DNA from: Embleya sp040629175
GTDB taxonomy: Bacteria > Actinomycetota > Actinomycetes > Streptomycetales > Streptomycetaceae
DNA: 64,000 bases
Reading direction: 5' to 3'
NCBI RefSeq assembly: GCF_040629175.1
Contig: NZ_JBEXUX010000020.1
Location: 1-64,000, forward strand
This document shows positions 47,952 through 57,283 of the stretch, one piece after another. Under the pieces are notes generated by a model that searched no databases, was not told where the DNA came from, and saw only the letters and a program-made list of their open reading frames with translations. The translations under genes and the position numbers were made by a program. Position 1 is the stretch's first letter, and every line of letters starts with the position of its first letter.

Positions 47952-48985
47952 GAGGCGCCTCCGGCACGGGAACGGGTCAACATCCACAGCAGGTACGGGC
48001 CGCCGACGGCGGCGGTGAGCACGCCCACCGGCAATTCGGCGTTCGGGATCAGCATGCGCGCGCCGATGTCCGCGGACACCACGATCAGCGCGCCCAGCAG
48101 GGCCGAACACACCAGCGGCACCTGCGGGGTCCGGGTCAGCCGGCGGGCCACCTGCGGGGCCACCAGGGCGACGAAGTCCACCGGCCCGGCCGCCCCGGTC
48201 GCCACCGACGCGAGCAACACGCCGACCACGACCAGGCCGAGTCGGATCCGGCCGAGCCGCACCCCCAGGGCGATCGCGGTGTCGTCGTCGAAGCCGGCCG
48301 AGCGCGCCGCCCGCGCCGCCCACACGATCGCCGGGACGAGCGCGAGCAGCACCCAGAACAGCGGTTCGCCCTGCGACCAGCCGCGACCGTTCAGGCTGCC
48401 CGACATCCACACCTTGGCCTGCTGGGCCAGGACGATGTCGGCCTTGGTCAGCAGCAGGTTGGTGACCGCGACCAGGGCCACCGAGACACCGACGCCGATC
48501 AGCACGAACCGCTGCGCGTTCAGGCCGCGGCGCCAGGCCAGCACGTACACCAGGAACGCGGCGATACTGCCGCCCGCCACCGCGGTCAGCGGCGTCGCGG
48601 TGGGTCCGCCGAGGCCGAAGACCAGGCCGAACACCACGGCCGCCGCCGCGCCGTGCGAGACGCCGATCACGTCCGGGCTGGCCAGCGGGTTGCGGGCGAC
48701 CGTCTGGATCAGCGCGCCGGCGATGCCGAAGGCCAACCCGACCAACAGTCCGACCGTGGCACGCGGCAGCCGCAACGTCTCGACCACGAGGCTCTCGTCG
48801 ACGCCGAACAGCACCTTGAGCACGTCGCCGGGCAGGATGAACCGCACACCCACGCACAGGCTGAGCAGGAACACGGCCGCGAGCAGGACGGCCAGCACCA
48901 TCGCGATCACCGCCGAGCGGCGGTGCACGAGGAACGAGAAACGCGGGCGGCGGAGCAGGACATGGCCGTACGGGCGGAGGCTCAT
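47948..48985 (-). CDS. FecCD-family siderophore permease (second)
   Basis: 345 aa with about ten membrane helices. Conserved features: LPRATVGLLVGLAFGIAGAL, QTVARNPLASPDVIGVSHGA and VDFVALVAPQVARRLTRT, all standard for BtuC/FecCD permeases. ATG 48985 overlaps the upstream permease stop by ATGA. Paired with the first permease to form a heterodimer in the membrane. Confidence 0.93.
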   Translation of the reverse strand: MSLRPYGHVLLRRPRFSFLVHRRSAVIAMVLAVLLAAVFLLSLCVGVRFILPGDVLKVLFGVDESLVVETLRLPRATVGLLVGLAFGIAGALIQTVARNPLASPDVIGVSHGAAAAVVFGLVFGLGGPTATPLTAVAGGSIAAFLVYVLAWRRGLNAQRFVLIGVGVSVALVAVTNLLLTKADIVLAQQAKVWMSGSLNGRGWSQGEPLFWVLLALVPAIVWAARAARSAGFDDDTAIALGVRLGRIRLGLVVVGVLLASVATGAAGPVDFVALVAPQVARRLTRTPQVPLVCSALLGALIVVSADIGARMLIPNAELPVGVLTAAVGGPYLLWMLTRSRAGGAS

Positions 48986-50004
48986 CCGGACACCACCGGC
49001 TTGCGGCGCACCAGCACGACCAGGATCGGCACCCCGATCAGCGCGGTCATCGCGCCCACCTCGACCTCGGCGGGCGGGAAGATGATCCGCCCCAGGACGT
49101 CGGCGACCAACAACAGGATCGGCGCGAGCAACGCCGACATGGCCAGCACCCAGCGGTGATCGCTGCCCACCAGGGCGCGCGCCGCGTGCGGAACGGCCAG
49201 GCCGACGAACGAGATCGGGCCGGTCGCGGCGACCGCGACGCCGGTCAGCACGGTGGCGCCCAGGCCGCCGATCACCCGGATCCGGTTCACCTTGTGGCCC
49301 AGCCCCTTGGCCACGTCGTCGCCCAGCGCGAGGGCGTCCAGGCCGCGTGCGGTGCCGGCCACCAGGAGCATGCCCACGCCGACGAACGGCAACATCCGCC
49401 AGGCCACTTCGTCGGTGCGCCCGGACAACGAACCGACCAGCCAGAATCGGTACTGGTCCAGCGTGCCCTGATCGGTGGTCAGGACCAGGGTGATCAGCGC
49501 GCCGAGGGTGGCCGCCAGGGCCTGCCCGGACAGCGCGAGCTTGACCGGGGTGGCGCCGCCGCGCCCGCGCGCCGCGACCGCGTACACGAGCACTCCGGTG
49601 CACAACGCGCCGGCGAAGCCGAACCACACGTATCCGGTCAGGCTGGTCACGCCGAACACCGAGATCGCGGTCACCACGCCGGTGGCGGCACCGTTGCTGA
49701 TGCCCAGGATGCCGGGCTCGGCGATCGGATTGCGGGTCAGCCCCTGCATGCAGGCGCCGGCGACGCCGAGCGACGCGCCGACCAGGAGCGCCACGACGGT
49801 GCGCGGCAGCCGCATCGAGTCGACCACGATCGCGTCGGTGGAGTCGCCGCCGTACACGAGCGCGTCCAGCACGGCGCCGGGTGCGATGGTTCGGCTGCCC
49901 ACGGCGAGGCTGAGCAGACACGCGGCGGCGAGCACGAACAGGGCCGAGACCAGATAGAGGACTCGGCGCTCGGTCGGGCGACCCCGCGTCGGGAGGACAT
50001 TCAC
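48982..50004 (-). CDS. FecCD-family siderophore permease (first)
   Basis: 340 aa, about ten helices. Motifs LPRTVVALLVGASLGVAGAC, QGLTRNPIAEPGILGISNGA and ISFVGLAVPHAARALVG. GTG 50004 begins MNVLPTRGRPTERRVLYLVS. It has no ribosome binding site in the few bases before it, and a candidate iron box lies at 50009-50027, so transcription may start very close to the GTG (leaderless) under iron control. First gene of the operon. Confidence 0.92.
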   Translation of the reverse strand: MNVLPTRGRPTERRVLYLVSALFVLAAACLLSLAVGSRTIAPGAVLDALVYGGDSTDAIVVDSMRLPRTVVALLVGASLGVAGACMQGLTRNPIAEPGILGISNGAATGVVTAISVFGVTSLTGYVWFGFAGALCTGVLVYAVAARGRGGATPVKLALSGQALAATLGALITLVLTTDQGTLDQYRFWLVGSLSGRTDEVAWRMLPFVGVGMLLVAGTARGLDALALGDDVAKGLGHKVNRIRVIGGLGATVLTGVAVAATGPISFVGLAVPHAARALVGSDHRWVLAMSALLAPILLLVADVLGRIIFPPAEVEVGAMTALIGVPILVVLVRRKPVVSG

Positions 50005-50008
50005 TGGA

Positions 50009-50027
50009 GAAGGCTAGGCTGGCCTAA
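50009..50027 (-). promoter_or_regulatory. Candidate iron box (IdeR/DmdR operator)
   Basis: Plus strand GAAGGCTAGGCTGGCCTAA matches 14 of 19 positions of the actinomycete iron-box consensus TTAGGTTAGGCTAACCTAA, including the central TAGGCT and right half CCTAA. It lies just 5 bp before the siderophore permease start, where repressor binding would block initiation when iron is replete. The divergent amidohydrolase gene starts about 85 bp away and could be affected too. Confidence 0.7.
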
Positions 50028-50112
50028 TTTGTCCGGCCCGGTCGGGGGCCCGAGTTCACCCAGGGTCGCCGACCGACTGCGCCGGATCCACTCGACCCAC
50101 GGAGGGCGCACC

Positions 50113-51699
50113 ATGACCAGGACCCTGTTCCGGGGCACCGTTCGCACCGGCGCGGGCGACACGAACGCGCTGGCGGTTCGGGACGGGCGGGTCGTCGCGC
50201 TCGGCTCGGCCGCGCTCGCGCTCGACGCGGAGCTGGTCGTCGAGCTGGGCGAGGGCCTGCTGCTGCCGGCCTTCGGCGACGGGCACGCCCACCCCCTGTT
50301 CGGCGGCCTCGAACACTTCGGACCGCGGATCAAGGGGCTGACCGGCGTCGCGGACATCGTCGCGGAGGTCGGCCGCTGGGCGGGCGAACATCCGGACGAG
50401 GAGTGGATCGTCGGTGCGAGCTACGACCCGACACTGGTCCCGGACGGCGAGTTCGACGCGCGTTGGTTGGACGCGGCGGTGGCCGATCGACCGGTGGTGC
50501 TGCGCGCGTACGACTACCACACGGTGTGGTGCAACACCGAGGCATTGCGCCGGGCCGGGGTCACCGACGCGACGCCGCAGCCTCGGCTCGGCCACATCGT
50601 CCGGCGACCCGACGGCTCGGCGCTGGGCACGCTGCGCGAGTGGCACGCGTGCGATCTGGTGCTCGATCGGGTGCCGGGACGGCCGGTGGACGAACTGGTC
50701 GACGCCCTGCGGGTGGCCGGTGCGGCGTATGCGAGTGCCGGGCTGACCCGGGTTCAGGATGCCTGGGTGGAGCCGGAGATGGTGCCGGCCTATGTCGAGG
50801 CGGCCCGGCGCGGGGCGTTGTCGTTCCGGGCCGACCTGGCGTTTCGCGCCGACCCGGACCGGTGGCGGGACCAGCGCGCCGAGTTCGTCGCGGCGCGGGC
50901 GGAAGTCGCGGAGCGGGGTGGGCCGTTGTTGTCCGCCCGGACGGTGAAGTTTTTCGCGGACGGGGTGATCGAGGGCGGTACGGCGGCGATGTTGGCCCCG
51001 TACCGCGATGCCCCGCACAGTTGTGGGATGCCGGTCTGGCCGCCGGCGGCACTGGCCGAGGCGGTCACCGCCTTCGATGCGGACGGGTTCCAGGTCCATA
51101 TCCACGCGATCGGCGACGCGGGCGTGCGGACCGCGCTGGACGCGATCGAGGCCGCCGTCTCGACCGACCCGACGCGGGATCGGCGGCCGGTGATCGCCCA
51201 CGTGCAACTGGTAGACCCGGCCGACCTGGACCGTTTCGCGCGGCTCGGGGTGATCGCCAATTTCGAGCCGCTGTGGGCACAACTCGACCCGCTTCAGCAC
51301 GAGTTGACCATCCCGCGGGTGGGCGCGGAGCGGGCCGGGCGGCAATATCCGATGCGCACCCTGGTCGACTCGGGTGCGCGGGTGTCGTTCGGGAGCGACT
51401 GGCCGGTGAGTTCGCATCGGCCGCTGGAGGGCATCCAAGTCGCGGTCACCCGACGCACGTTCGAGGGCGTACCGGTCGAGGGGTGGATGCCGCACGAGCG
51501 GTTGACGGTGGATCAGGCGGTGCACGCCTACACGGTCGGGGTCGCGTATCAGGCGTTCGCGGACGATCGGCGGGGGCTGGAGGTGGGCAGCGTGGCCGAT
51601 CTGGTGTGGCTGAGCGCGGATCCGCGGGTGGTGGACCCGATGTCGCTGGGGCGGATCGTGGTGGAGGGGACCTGGTTGGCGGGGACGCGGACGCATTGA
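50113..51699 (+). CDS. Amidohydrolase family 3 metal-dependent hydrolase (YtcJ-like)
   Basis: 528 aa. Metal ligands: DGHAHP (His about 58 and 60), the Lys in TVKFFADGVIEGG (about 279), HIHAIGD (His about 330) and the Asp in FGSDWPVSS (about 429), as in the YtcJ/NfdA group of exo-acting amidohydrolases. N- and C-terminal beta-sandwich edges are visible (RTLFRGTVRTGAGD, GSVADLVWLSAD). It probably hydrolyses an N-acyl or formamide-type substrate in the cytosol. ATG 50113 is preceded by GGAGGGCG. Divergent from the siderophore operon. Confidence 0.9.
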   Translation: MTRTLFRGTVRTGAGDTNALAVRDGRVVALGSAALALDAELVVELGEGLLLPAFGDGHAHPLFGGLEHFGPRIKGLTGVADIVAEVGRWAGEHPDEEWIVGASYDPTLVPDGEFDARWLDAAVADRPVVLRAYDYHTVWCNTEALRRAGVTDATPQPRLGHIVRRPDGSALGTLREWHACDLVLDRVPGRPVDELVDALRVAGAAYASAGLTRVQDAWVEPEMVPAYVEAARRGALSFRADLAFRADPDRWRDQRAEFVAARAEVAERGGPLLSARTVKFFADGVIEGGTAAMLAPYRDAPHSCGMPVWPPAALAEAVTAFDADGFQVHIHAIGDAGVRTALDAIEAAVSTDPTRDRRPVIAHVQLVDPADLDRFARLGVIANFEPLWAQLDPLQHELTIPRVGAERAGRQYPMRTLVDSGARVSFGSDWPVSSHRPLEGIQVAVTRRTFEGVPVEGWMPHERLTVDQAVHAYTVGVAYQAFADDRRGLEVGSVADLVWLSADPRVVDPMSLGRIVVEGTWLAGTRTH

Positions 51700-51868
51700 G
51701 GGGCGGGTGGGGCGGGGGCGGCCCGGCGCCCGATAGTTGCCTCTACAAGCCTTGGGCATACCTACCGGTTGTTCGCCAACTTCGTTCAGGATGACCGTAT
51801 TTGACGGCCACTCAACCCTTTCGAGTGAATCCGATGGAGATTCGGCCTAAAGTCATCGATTCTGCCGG

Positions 51869-52543
51869 ATGATCGTTCACATGAGCGCATGGGGTCGGGC
51901 GCGCCGGTGGGGGTGCGTGGTCGGGGCGGGGGCCTTGTTGGTTGCTCCGGCCGGTGTGGCGTGGGCGGGTTCGAGCACCGGCGGCAGCCATGCGCCGGGC
52001 GCGAGTGTGGATGTGTGCGTTTCGATCGGCGCTTCGCCCGGGGCGAGCGTGCGGGTCGACGTGATTCCGGCCACCGGGCCACCGACCGGCGGGATCGGGC
52101 TGAAGGTCGACTTCCGACTGGTGCGGGACGGCTCGTGTCGGCCCAAGCCGTCGCCGACACCGACCAAACCCAAGCCCACGCCGCCACCGACCAAGGCGCC
52201 CCCGAAACCCACGCCGGTGCGCACCCCGCCGCCCACGCCCCGGTCCACCCCGGTCGCGGTCGTGGTGCCCGCGTCGACGCCACCGGCACGGCCGACCCCG
52301 CCGGCGCCGAAGCCGCCCGACACACCACCGCCGACCAGTGCGCCGGTCGTGACTCCACCGCCGCTGCAACCGATCGCGGTCCGCCGCCCACCGGCTCGAC
52401 CGTCCGCGGCGGCCCCACCGGCGCGCGGGACGTCGATCGTCACCACGACGCTGTTGATCACCGCGCCGGCGATCCTGGCCGGCGCCGCGCTCAAGCCGCG
52501 TGGCCGGGCAGGCGCACGTGGTTCGGGCGGCGGCTCGCGCTGA
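51869..52543 (+). CDS. Exported Pro/Thr-rich surface protein
   Basis: 224 aa. Signal peptide (RWGCVVGAGALLVAPAGVAW), a compact N-terminal part with two Cys (VDVCVSIGASPGAS, RDGSCRPKPS), a long Pro/Thr/Lys linker (about 95-180; PTPTKPKPTPPPTKAPPKP) that would span the cell wall, and a C-terminal hydrophobic helix (TTLLITAPAILAGAALKP) with a basic end, like a wall-spanning or anchored protein. No sortase motif LAxTG is present. Alternative start at ATG 51881. Confidence 0.7.
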   Translation: MIVHMSAWGRARRWGCVVGAGALLVAPAGVAWAGSSTGGSHAPGASVDVCVSIGASPGASVRVDVIPATGPPTGGIGLKVDFRLVRDGSCRPKPSPTPTKPKPTPPPTKAPPKPTPVRTPPPTPRSTPVAVVVPASTPPARPTPPAPKPPDTPPPTSAPVVTPPPLQPIAVRRPPARPSAAAPPARGTSIVTTTLLITAPAILAGAALKPRGRAGARGSGGGSR

Positions 52544-52705
52544 CGCCCGGCATACCCGACTCCTGCTGTTCCCCGAGCGGTTCGGCCCGCCCGCGTCGTC
52601 GGTCGCGGGCCGCCGCCCGCTCTCCACCCGGGCCCGGTGGACGCCACTCCCGCGAGTTCGTCCCCCCGCTCGGCTCCATCGGAATCCTCGATCCGGAGGT
52701 CATCC

Positions 52706-53467
52706 ATGACCCATTGGGTGGTACTCGCGCTCGCGATGGCCGCGGTGTGCGCGGTCGTCCTGGCGGTTGTCGTGCTCAAGCAGCGCCGGTTGCCGGACGA
52801 CGACGATCCGTCGGCAACCCCGGACGTCCTCGAATACATGACGATGATGATCGGTGTGGTCTACGCGATCGTGCTCGGTCTGGCGATCGCGGGCGTGTGG
52901 GAGGGGAGGGGCGCGGCCGAGGACGAGGTGCGGCACGAGGCACAGGCGTTGCACGAGGTCAGCGAGCGGGTCCGGGTCTATCCGCCGCCGGTGCGCGACC
53001 AGATTCGGGCGGACATCGACGCCTACGTGAAGTACGTGGTCCACAAGGAGTGGTCCTACATGGCCGACCACGGCGAACTCTCCGATCGGGCCTCGCAGTT
53101 GTTCGACACGGTGCGACACGGGGTGACCGACTACGCGCCGCAGGGCGACCAGGAAGCGCAGATGTACCAGCCGATCCTGGACCAGATCGCGATCGCGGAC
53201 GACGCGCGTCAGGCCCGCGGTGGGCAGGCCGGTTCATCGATGCCGGGGCTGGTGTGGTTCGGCCTGATCGTCGGCGCCGTGGTCACCGTCGGGATGATCT
53301 TCACGCTGCAAATCCGCAGATCCGCACCGGAGTTGATCGTTGCCGGGCTGTTCAGCGCGCTGATCGCGTTCCTGCTGTTCCTGATCTGGGACCTGGACGC
53401 GCCGTTCGGCCAGGGCATGACGGCGGCCTCGGACGCGTTCGTGTCGCTGTTCCCGGGAGCCGGTTAG
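52706..53467 (+). CDS. DUF4239 (bestrophin-like) membrane protein
   Basis: 253 aa. Two N-terminal helices (WVVLALAMAAVCAVVLAVVV, MMIGVVYAIVLGLAIAGVW), a cytoplasmic/charged part (AEDEVRHEAQALHEVSERVR, IDAYVKYVVHKEWSYMADHG) and two C-terminal helices (LVWFGLIVGAVVTVGMIF, LIVAGLFSALIAFLLFLIW). Matches the DUF4239/bestrophin-like family of unknown transport function. ATG 52706 preceded by CCGGAGG. Converges on a short membrane-like frame. Confidence 0.85.
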   Translation: MTHWVVLALAMAAVCAVVLAVVVLKQRRLPDDDDPSATPDVLEYMTMMIGVVYAIVLGLAIAGVWEGRGAAEDEVRHEAQALHEVSERVRVYPPPVRDQIRADIDAYVKYVVHKEWSYMADHGELSDRASQLFDTVRHGVTDYAPQGDQEAQMYQPILDQIAIADDARQARGGQAGSSMPGLVWFGLIVGAVVTVGMIFTLQIRRSAPELIVAGLFSALIAFLLFLIWDLDAPFGQGMTAASDAFVSLFPGAG

Positions 53468-53685
53468 CGAGCCGGCGAGCCGAGGAGCAAGATGCTGTGA
53501 TAACTGGCCGACGGAGACCACCCGACGACGGCCGGCCGGCCCACGGCGAGTTGGGTCGCCCGACCGCGGCGGAACAGCGACATCGCCGCGAACATGACGC
53601 CGCCCAGGACCGTCTCGACCCGGACGGTCGGCGCCTGGTCGTCCTCCTGGAGCGCGGCGGCCAGGATCATCGAGCCGAGCACCAA
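53464..53685 (-). CDS. Possible short membrane protein
   Basis: 73 aa from a TTG (GTG 53682 or ATG 53670 are alternatives), with hydrophobic stretches MVLGSMILAAALQ and VLGGVMFAAMSLF. The frame stays open upstream for more than 50 codons without an ATG/GTG/TTG start and includes a CPGC knuckle, so the true start is unclear. The stop overlaps the convergent DUF4239 gene by 4 bp. Weak candidate; kept because the overlap and helices are suggestive. Confidence 0.3.
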   Translation of the reverse strand: MVLGSMILAAALQEDDQAPTVRVETVLGGVMFAAMSLFRRGRATQLAVGRPAVVGWSPSASYHSILLLGSPAR

Positions 53686-53869
53686 GGCGCCGAGGGCGTA
53701 GCCGAGATGGGCCGCCCACGCGCGGCCGGCTCGACTGCCGGGTCGTTCGGGCGACGGCGGATCTCGGACACGTTCGCAGCCCGGGCAGCGGGTCGCGGGT
53801 TCGGCGCTGACCGGGCTGCGATGCCCGATCGACCTTGGTCGGCATCGGCGCGCCGGTCGGCGCGGGTGC

Positions 53870-54403
53870 TCAGCCGATTTCGGAGAGGCAGTACGTGCTT
53901 CCGTACGTCGGGATGCCGTTGCGCGTCCAGTAGCTGGAGTACGTGTAGTCCGCGCCGCTCACGTTGTCGCACGGCCGGCCGGCCGTCATGTAGGGGAACA
54001 CGCGCAGGACCTTGAAGTTGGCCTTGGGGTCCGAGCAGCCGACCGTGATCAGCTTCTCCTGGCTCCCGCCCGTGCTGATCCTGCCGCTGAGGCATTCGCC
54101 CTTGTCGTAGGCCGTCTTGGTGCTCTCCGGCGTGGCGGAGGATTCGGAGGTCCGGGTCGCGCGGCTCGTCGCGGACGGGGATTCGGTGGCCCGGGTCCTG
54201 GTCGAGACGGGTGTCGTCGCGCTCGCGGTGCGTGGTGCGAACACCGAATCGGATGCGGAAGCCGTGGCCGTGGCCGTGGCCGAGACGCGCGCGGAGTTCT
54301 TGCCGTCCCCATTGCAGGCGCCGACCAGCAGGAGGACGGCCGGCACGGCCACGATCGCGGTGAACGCCGTGCGGCCGGCGAACGGCCCGATGTGGTAGGT
54401 CAT
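53870..54403 (-). CDS. Lipoprotein with LppU-like C-terminal domain
   Basis: 177 aa. Lipobox VLLLVGACNG at about residues 22-31, then a long Ser/Thr/Ala-rich linker (about 35-95), and a compact C-terminal domain with four Cys (GECLSGRIST, VGCSDPKANFKVLRVF, RPCDNVSG, STYCLSEIG), which resembles the LppU/SCO3897 family of exported lipoproteins. Function unknown; disulfides likely. ATG 54403 follows GAAGGGA. Confidence 0.75.
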   Translation of the reverse strand: MTYHIGPFAGRTAFTAIVAVPAVLLLVGACNGDGKNSARVSATATATASASDSVFAPRTASATTPVSTRTRATESPSATSRATRTSESSATPESTKTAYDKGECLSGRISTGGSQEKLITVGCSDPKANFKVLRVFPYMTAGRPCDNVSGADYTYSSYWTRNGIPTYGSTYCLSEIG

Positions 54404-54646
54404 GACGATGTCCCTTCCGTGCCGTGTCGTTTACTCGGCGGCACCGCTGAACCATGGCCGCCCGGGAATCGCCTCGGCAACCGAAATAGGGGCATTCAAG
54501 GGGACTCCCTCGATCCCGCGGCCCACGCCGCTTCGGGCGCGTCGGCGTCGCCCGTTCGGTTGTTCGCAAGCGCCGTGAGCACGGTGGGCGCCGCCCACGC
54601 CGTGGACGCGCCGGCGCGGCAAGCGCCGGACGGCGCGCCGACCGGG

Positions 54647-55150
54647 TCAGCCGTGGGTGGCGTCCAGGTCGGTCGCGTAGAGCTCGATGGCCTTGCGGTA
54701 AGGCGTCAGCCCGGGGTCGTCGCCGGTGTCGGCGATGACGCGCAGGAGGGATTCGATCGCGGTCTTGGCGTCGCCGGCGTTGTAGAGGGCCATGGCCAGG
54801 AACGTGGTCAGGCCCGCGTCGCCCGGGAACTCGGTGAGGCCCCGACGCAGGATCGCCACCGCCTTGTCGTACGCGCCGAACGCACGGTACGTGCTGCCCA
54901 GGCCCAGGAACGCGCCCAGTCGCTCCTCGGCCGTCAGGCCGTCCCCGATCAGCGCCCATTCGTAGAACGGCACGGCCTCGCGCTCCAGGCCGAGCACGTC
55001 GTGCGCCCACGCCGCCTGGTAGGCGATCCGCGCGTCGCCCGGGTGGCGTTCGACCAGCGGCACCAAGCGGGCCCGGGCCTCCTCGACCCGACCCCCCTCG
55101 CGCAGCGCGATCGCCTCGGCCAGGGCGGTGTCTCGTTCGTTCCCGATCAT
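54647..55150 (-). CDS. Tetratricopeptide-repeat protein
   Basis: 167 aa, about four TPR units (ALREGGRVEEARARLVPLVE, YQAAWAHDVLGLEREAVPFY, GLGSTYRAFGAYDKAVAIL, LAMALYNAGDAKTAIESLL). Such tetratricopeptide repeat proteins are protein-binding scaffolds without catalysis. It starts 14 bp after the MFS gene, so it is the third gene of the SnoaL-MFS-TPR operon; ATG 55150 chosen for the helical repeats starting immediately. Confidence 0.88.
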   Translation of the reverse strand: MIGNERDTALAEAIALREGGRVEEARARLVPLVERHPGDARIAYQAAWAHDVLGLEREAVPFYEWALIGDGLTAEERLGAFLGLGSTYRAFGAYDKAVAILRRGLTEFPGDAGLTTFLAMALYNAGDAKTAIESLLRVIADTGDDPGLTPYRKAIELYATDLDATHG

Positions 55151-55164
55151 CCGGGCAGTCTTGC

Positions 55165-56652
55165 CTATCGGGTCGCCTGCACCCGGTCGGGTTCGGCCGT
55201 CACCCGCACCGGTTGCGCCGTTCGGCGCGCGCTCGGGATCGACCACGCGAGCAGCGCCGCGAGCAGGCAGCCGATGCCCAGCATGCCGAAGCAGATCAGG
55301 TAGCCGGCCAGCTCCGGTGCCTGGGCGACGCCCGCCGCCCGAGCGGTGCCCGCGTCGACCAGGGACGCGCTCAGGATCGCGCCGAGCACGGCCGTGCCGG
55401 TCGCCCCGCCCACCGTGCGCAGCACCGCGTTCATGCCGTTGGCCACCCCGGTCATGTCCGCCGGCACGTGGTCGTTGATCAGCGCGGGCATCGCGGAGAA
55501 GGCGAGCCCGAGGCCGAAGCCGAACAACACGCCGACCATCGAGAACGCCCACCAGTGCCCGTGCAGCGGCATCAGCAGCGCGAAGGCCGTGCCGCTGAGC
55601 AGCGGTCCGAGCACCAGCGCGGGCTTGGGCCCGTACCGGTTGGTCATCCGGGCCGCGACCGGTGCCGCCGCCAGGTTGCCGATCGTGCCCGGGAGCATGA
55701 TCAGCCCGGCGATCAGCACCGACTTGCCGAAGCCGTACCCGAGCGCCGACGGTGCCTGGATGAACGGTGGGAACAGCAGCGAGGAGCCGTACATCGCCAT
55801 GCCGGTGAACACCCCGGACAGGTTGGCCAGCAACACCGGCCGGCGGGCCATCACCCGCAGGTCGACCAGGGGTTCGGGGTGATGCAGCGCCCAGCCGATC
55901 CAGGCGGCGAACATCACCGCGGCGGTGATCAGCCCACCGAGCACCAGCGGATCGCCCCACCCGGACCGGCTGCCCATGCTCACCGCGGCGAGCAGCGCGG
56001 CCAGCCAGCCGGACAGGGTCAGCGCGCCGACCAGGTCCACATGGCCGGAGCGCCGTTCGGCGGTGTCCGGCACCACCCGCCACACCATCAGCATGGACAC
56101 CACCGCGACCAGCGCGGAGAGCCAGAAGAGCAGGTGGTAGTCCCAGCGGTCGGCGATCAGCCCGGTCATCACCGAGCCGAAGGTGGCGCCGACGCTGATC
56201 GTGGCGCCGATGGTGGCGATGCTGCCCGCCGAGCGCTCCTTGGGGAACTCGTCGCGCACCACGCTGAGCGCGAGCGGGACCACGCCGCCGCCCATGCCCT
56301 GGAGCACCCGGCCGGCGATCAGCATCACGTAGGAGGTGGTGCACGCGGCCAGGATCGAGCCGAGCGTGACCGCCGCCAGCGCGTAGAGCAGGAATCGTTT
56401 GCGTCCGCGCAGGTCGCCGAGGCGGCCGAGCAGCGGCGTGGCCACCGCCGAGGCGAGCAGGTTGCCGGTGAGCACCCAGGCGATGGCCGAGCTGGAGACG
56501 CCGAGCCGGTTCTGCAGTTGCGGCAGGATCGGCGAGACCACGGTCTGCATGACCGCCATCGTGGTGGCCGCGAAGGACAGGGCGACCAGGATCATCGTCG
56601 GGCCGTGGCGCCTGGTCGGCGTGCGCGCGGCCCCCTTCGTGCCGGCGCTCAT
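55165..56652 (-). CDS. MFS transporter, DHA2/EmrB-type drug exporter
   Basis: 495 aa, about 14 helices. Motif A after helix 2 reads GRLGDLRGRKRFLL, motif B is VMLIAGRVLQGMGGGVVPLA, and motif C-like ATFGSVMTGLIADRW is seen in helix 5. These are hallmarks of proton-driven drug or metabolite exporters. ATG 56652 overlaps the SnoaL-like stop (ATGA). The product of the operon is unknown; drug resistance is a reasonable guess. Confidence 0.92.
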   Translation of the reverse strand: MSAGTKGAARTPTRRHGPTMILVALSFAATTMAVMQTVVSPILPQLQNRLGVSSSAIAWVLTGNLLASAVATPLLGRLGDLRGRKRFLLYALAAVTLGSILAACTTSYVMLIAGRVLQGMGGGVVPLALSVVRDEFPKERSAGSIATIGATISVGATFGSVMTGLIADRWDYHLLFWLSALVAVVSMLMVWRVVPDTAERRSGHVDLVGALTLSGWLAALLAAVSMGSRSGWGDPLVLGGLITAAVMFAAWIGWALHHPEPLVDLRVMARRPVLLANLSGVFTGMAMYGSSLLFPPFIQAPSALGYGFGKSVLIAGLIMLPGTIGNLAAAPVAARMTNRYGPKPALVLGPLLSGTAFALLMPLHGHWWAFSMVGVLFGFGLGLAFSAMPALINDHVPADMTGVANGMNAVLRTVGGATGTAVLGAILSASLVDAGTARAAGVAQAPELAGYLICFGMLGIGCLLAALLAWSIPSARRTAQPVRVTAEPDRVQATR

Positions 56653-57134
56653 GCGGTCAGCGGCCGGTCCTGGACCCAGTCGCAGTGCAGGGTGCGGGTC
56701 TCGATGCGCCAGCCCTCGTCGGTGCGCACGAACGTGTCGAGGTAGCGGATCGACATCACCCGGTCGCGGCGCACCCCGCAGGATTCGTAGATGTGGTGCG
56801 CCGTGCAGTACGTCTCGGCGTTCGCCCGATCGCCGCCGGGCTCGAAGGCGACGAGCTGATTGGCGATCAGGTGGGTGGTGGCCAGGTAACGGTCCAGGCT
56901 GGTGAGGGCCTTGGCGATGGCGGCGCGGCCGGTGCGTACCGCCGGCGGTTCGGTGGAGCCGGGGTCGCGGTGGATCACCAGGCGGCCCTCGGGCGTGAAC
57001 ATCGAGGCGACGAGGTCGGGCTTGCGGCGGTCGGCGCCGTGGGCGTAGATCTGCACCACGTCCCGGAGTTCGCTGCGATCGCGCAGTTCGCCCGAAGTGT
57101 TGGATACGGGCGAATCCGCCTCGTCGTCGTGCAT
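56649..57134 (-). CDS. SnoaL-like (NTF2-fold) protein
   Basis: 161 aa. The fold opens with LRDRSELRDVVQIYAHGADR, continues with PDLVASMFTPEGRLVIH and ends with VMSIRYLDTFVRTDEGWRIE, the familiar alternating pattern of SnoaL/NTF2-like small enzymes (cyclases, dehydratases, or binding proteins). ATG 57134 is preceded by AAGGGTGG; a longer version from 57188 is possible. Begins the SnoaL-MFS-TPR operon; coupling to the MFS gene suggests that it may act on a molecule then exported. Confidence 0.88.
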   Translation of the reverse strand: MHDDEADSPVSNTSGELRDRSELRDVVQIYAHGADRRKPDLVASMFTPEGRLVIHRDPGSTEPPAVRTGRAAIAKALTSLDRYLATTHLIANQLVAFEPGGDRANAETYCTAHHIYESCGVRRDRVMSIRYLDTFVRTDEGWRIETRTLHCDWVQDRPLTA

Positions 57135-57198
57135 GTCCACCCTTTCACCAGCCGTCGATCGCATGCTGGCAGCAGTTGGATGACACACGCAAGTTTCT

Positions 57199-57213
57199 CT
57201 GACGTCGTGTCAG
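57199..57213. promoter_or_regulatory. Inverted repeat upstream of the SnoaL-MFS-TPR operon
   Basis: CTGAC-5-GTCAG with an additional TGACAC at 57181 and GTGTCA at 57207, about 50-65 bp upstream of the SnoaL-like start. The size and symmetry fit a TetR- or MarR-like operator, but no regulator gene is nearby. Confidence 0.35.
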
Positions 57214-57283
57214 TTACATCTCGCGCACGCCCGGGCCGCCGCACCACCGCCGACTCGCCATCCCTTGCCGGCGCCGCGACCCG

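Noticed and set aside
54431..54622. 63-aa minus-strand frame between the lipoprotein and TPR genes
   Set aside because: Low-complexity Arg-rich start, no domain and no good start signal.
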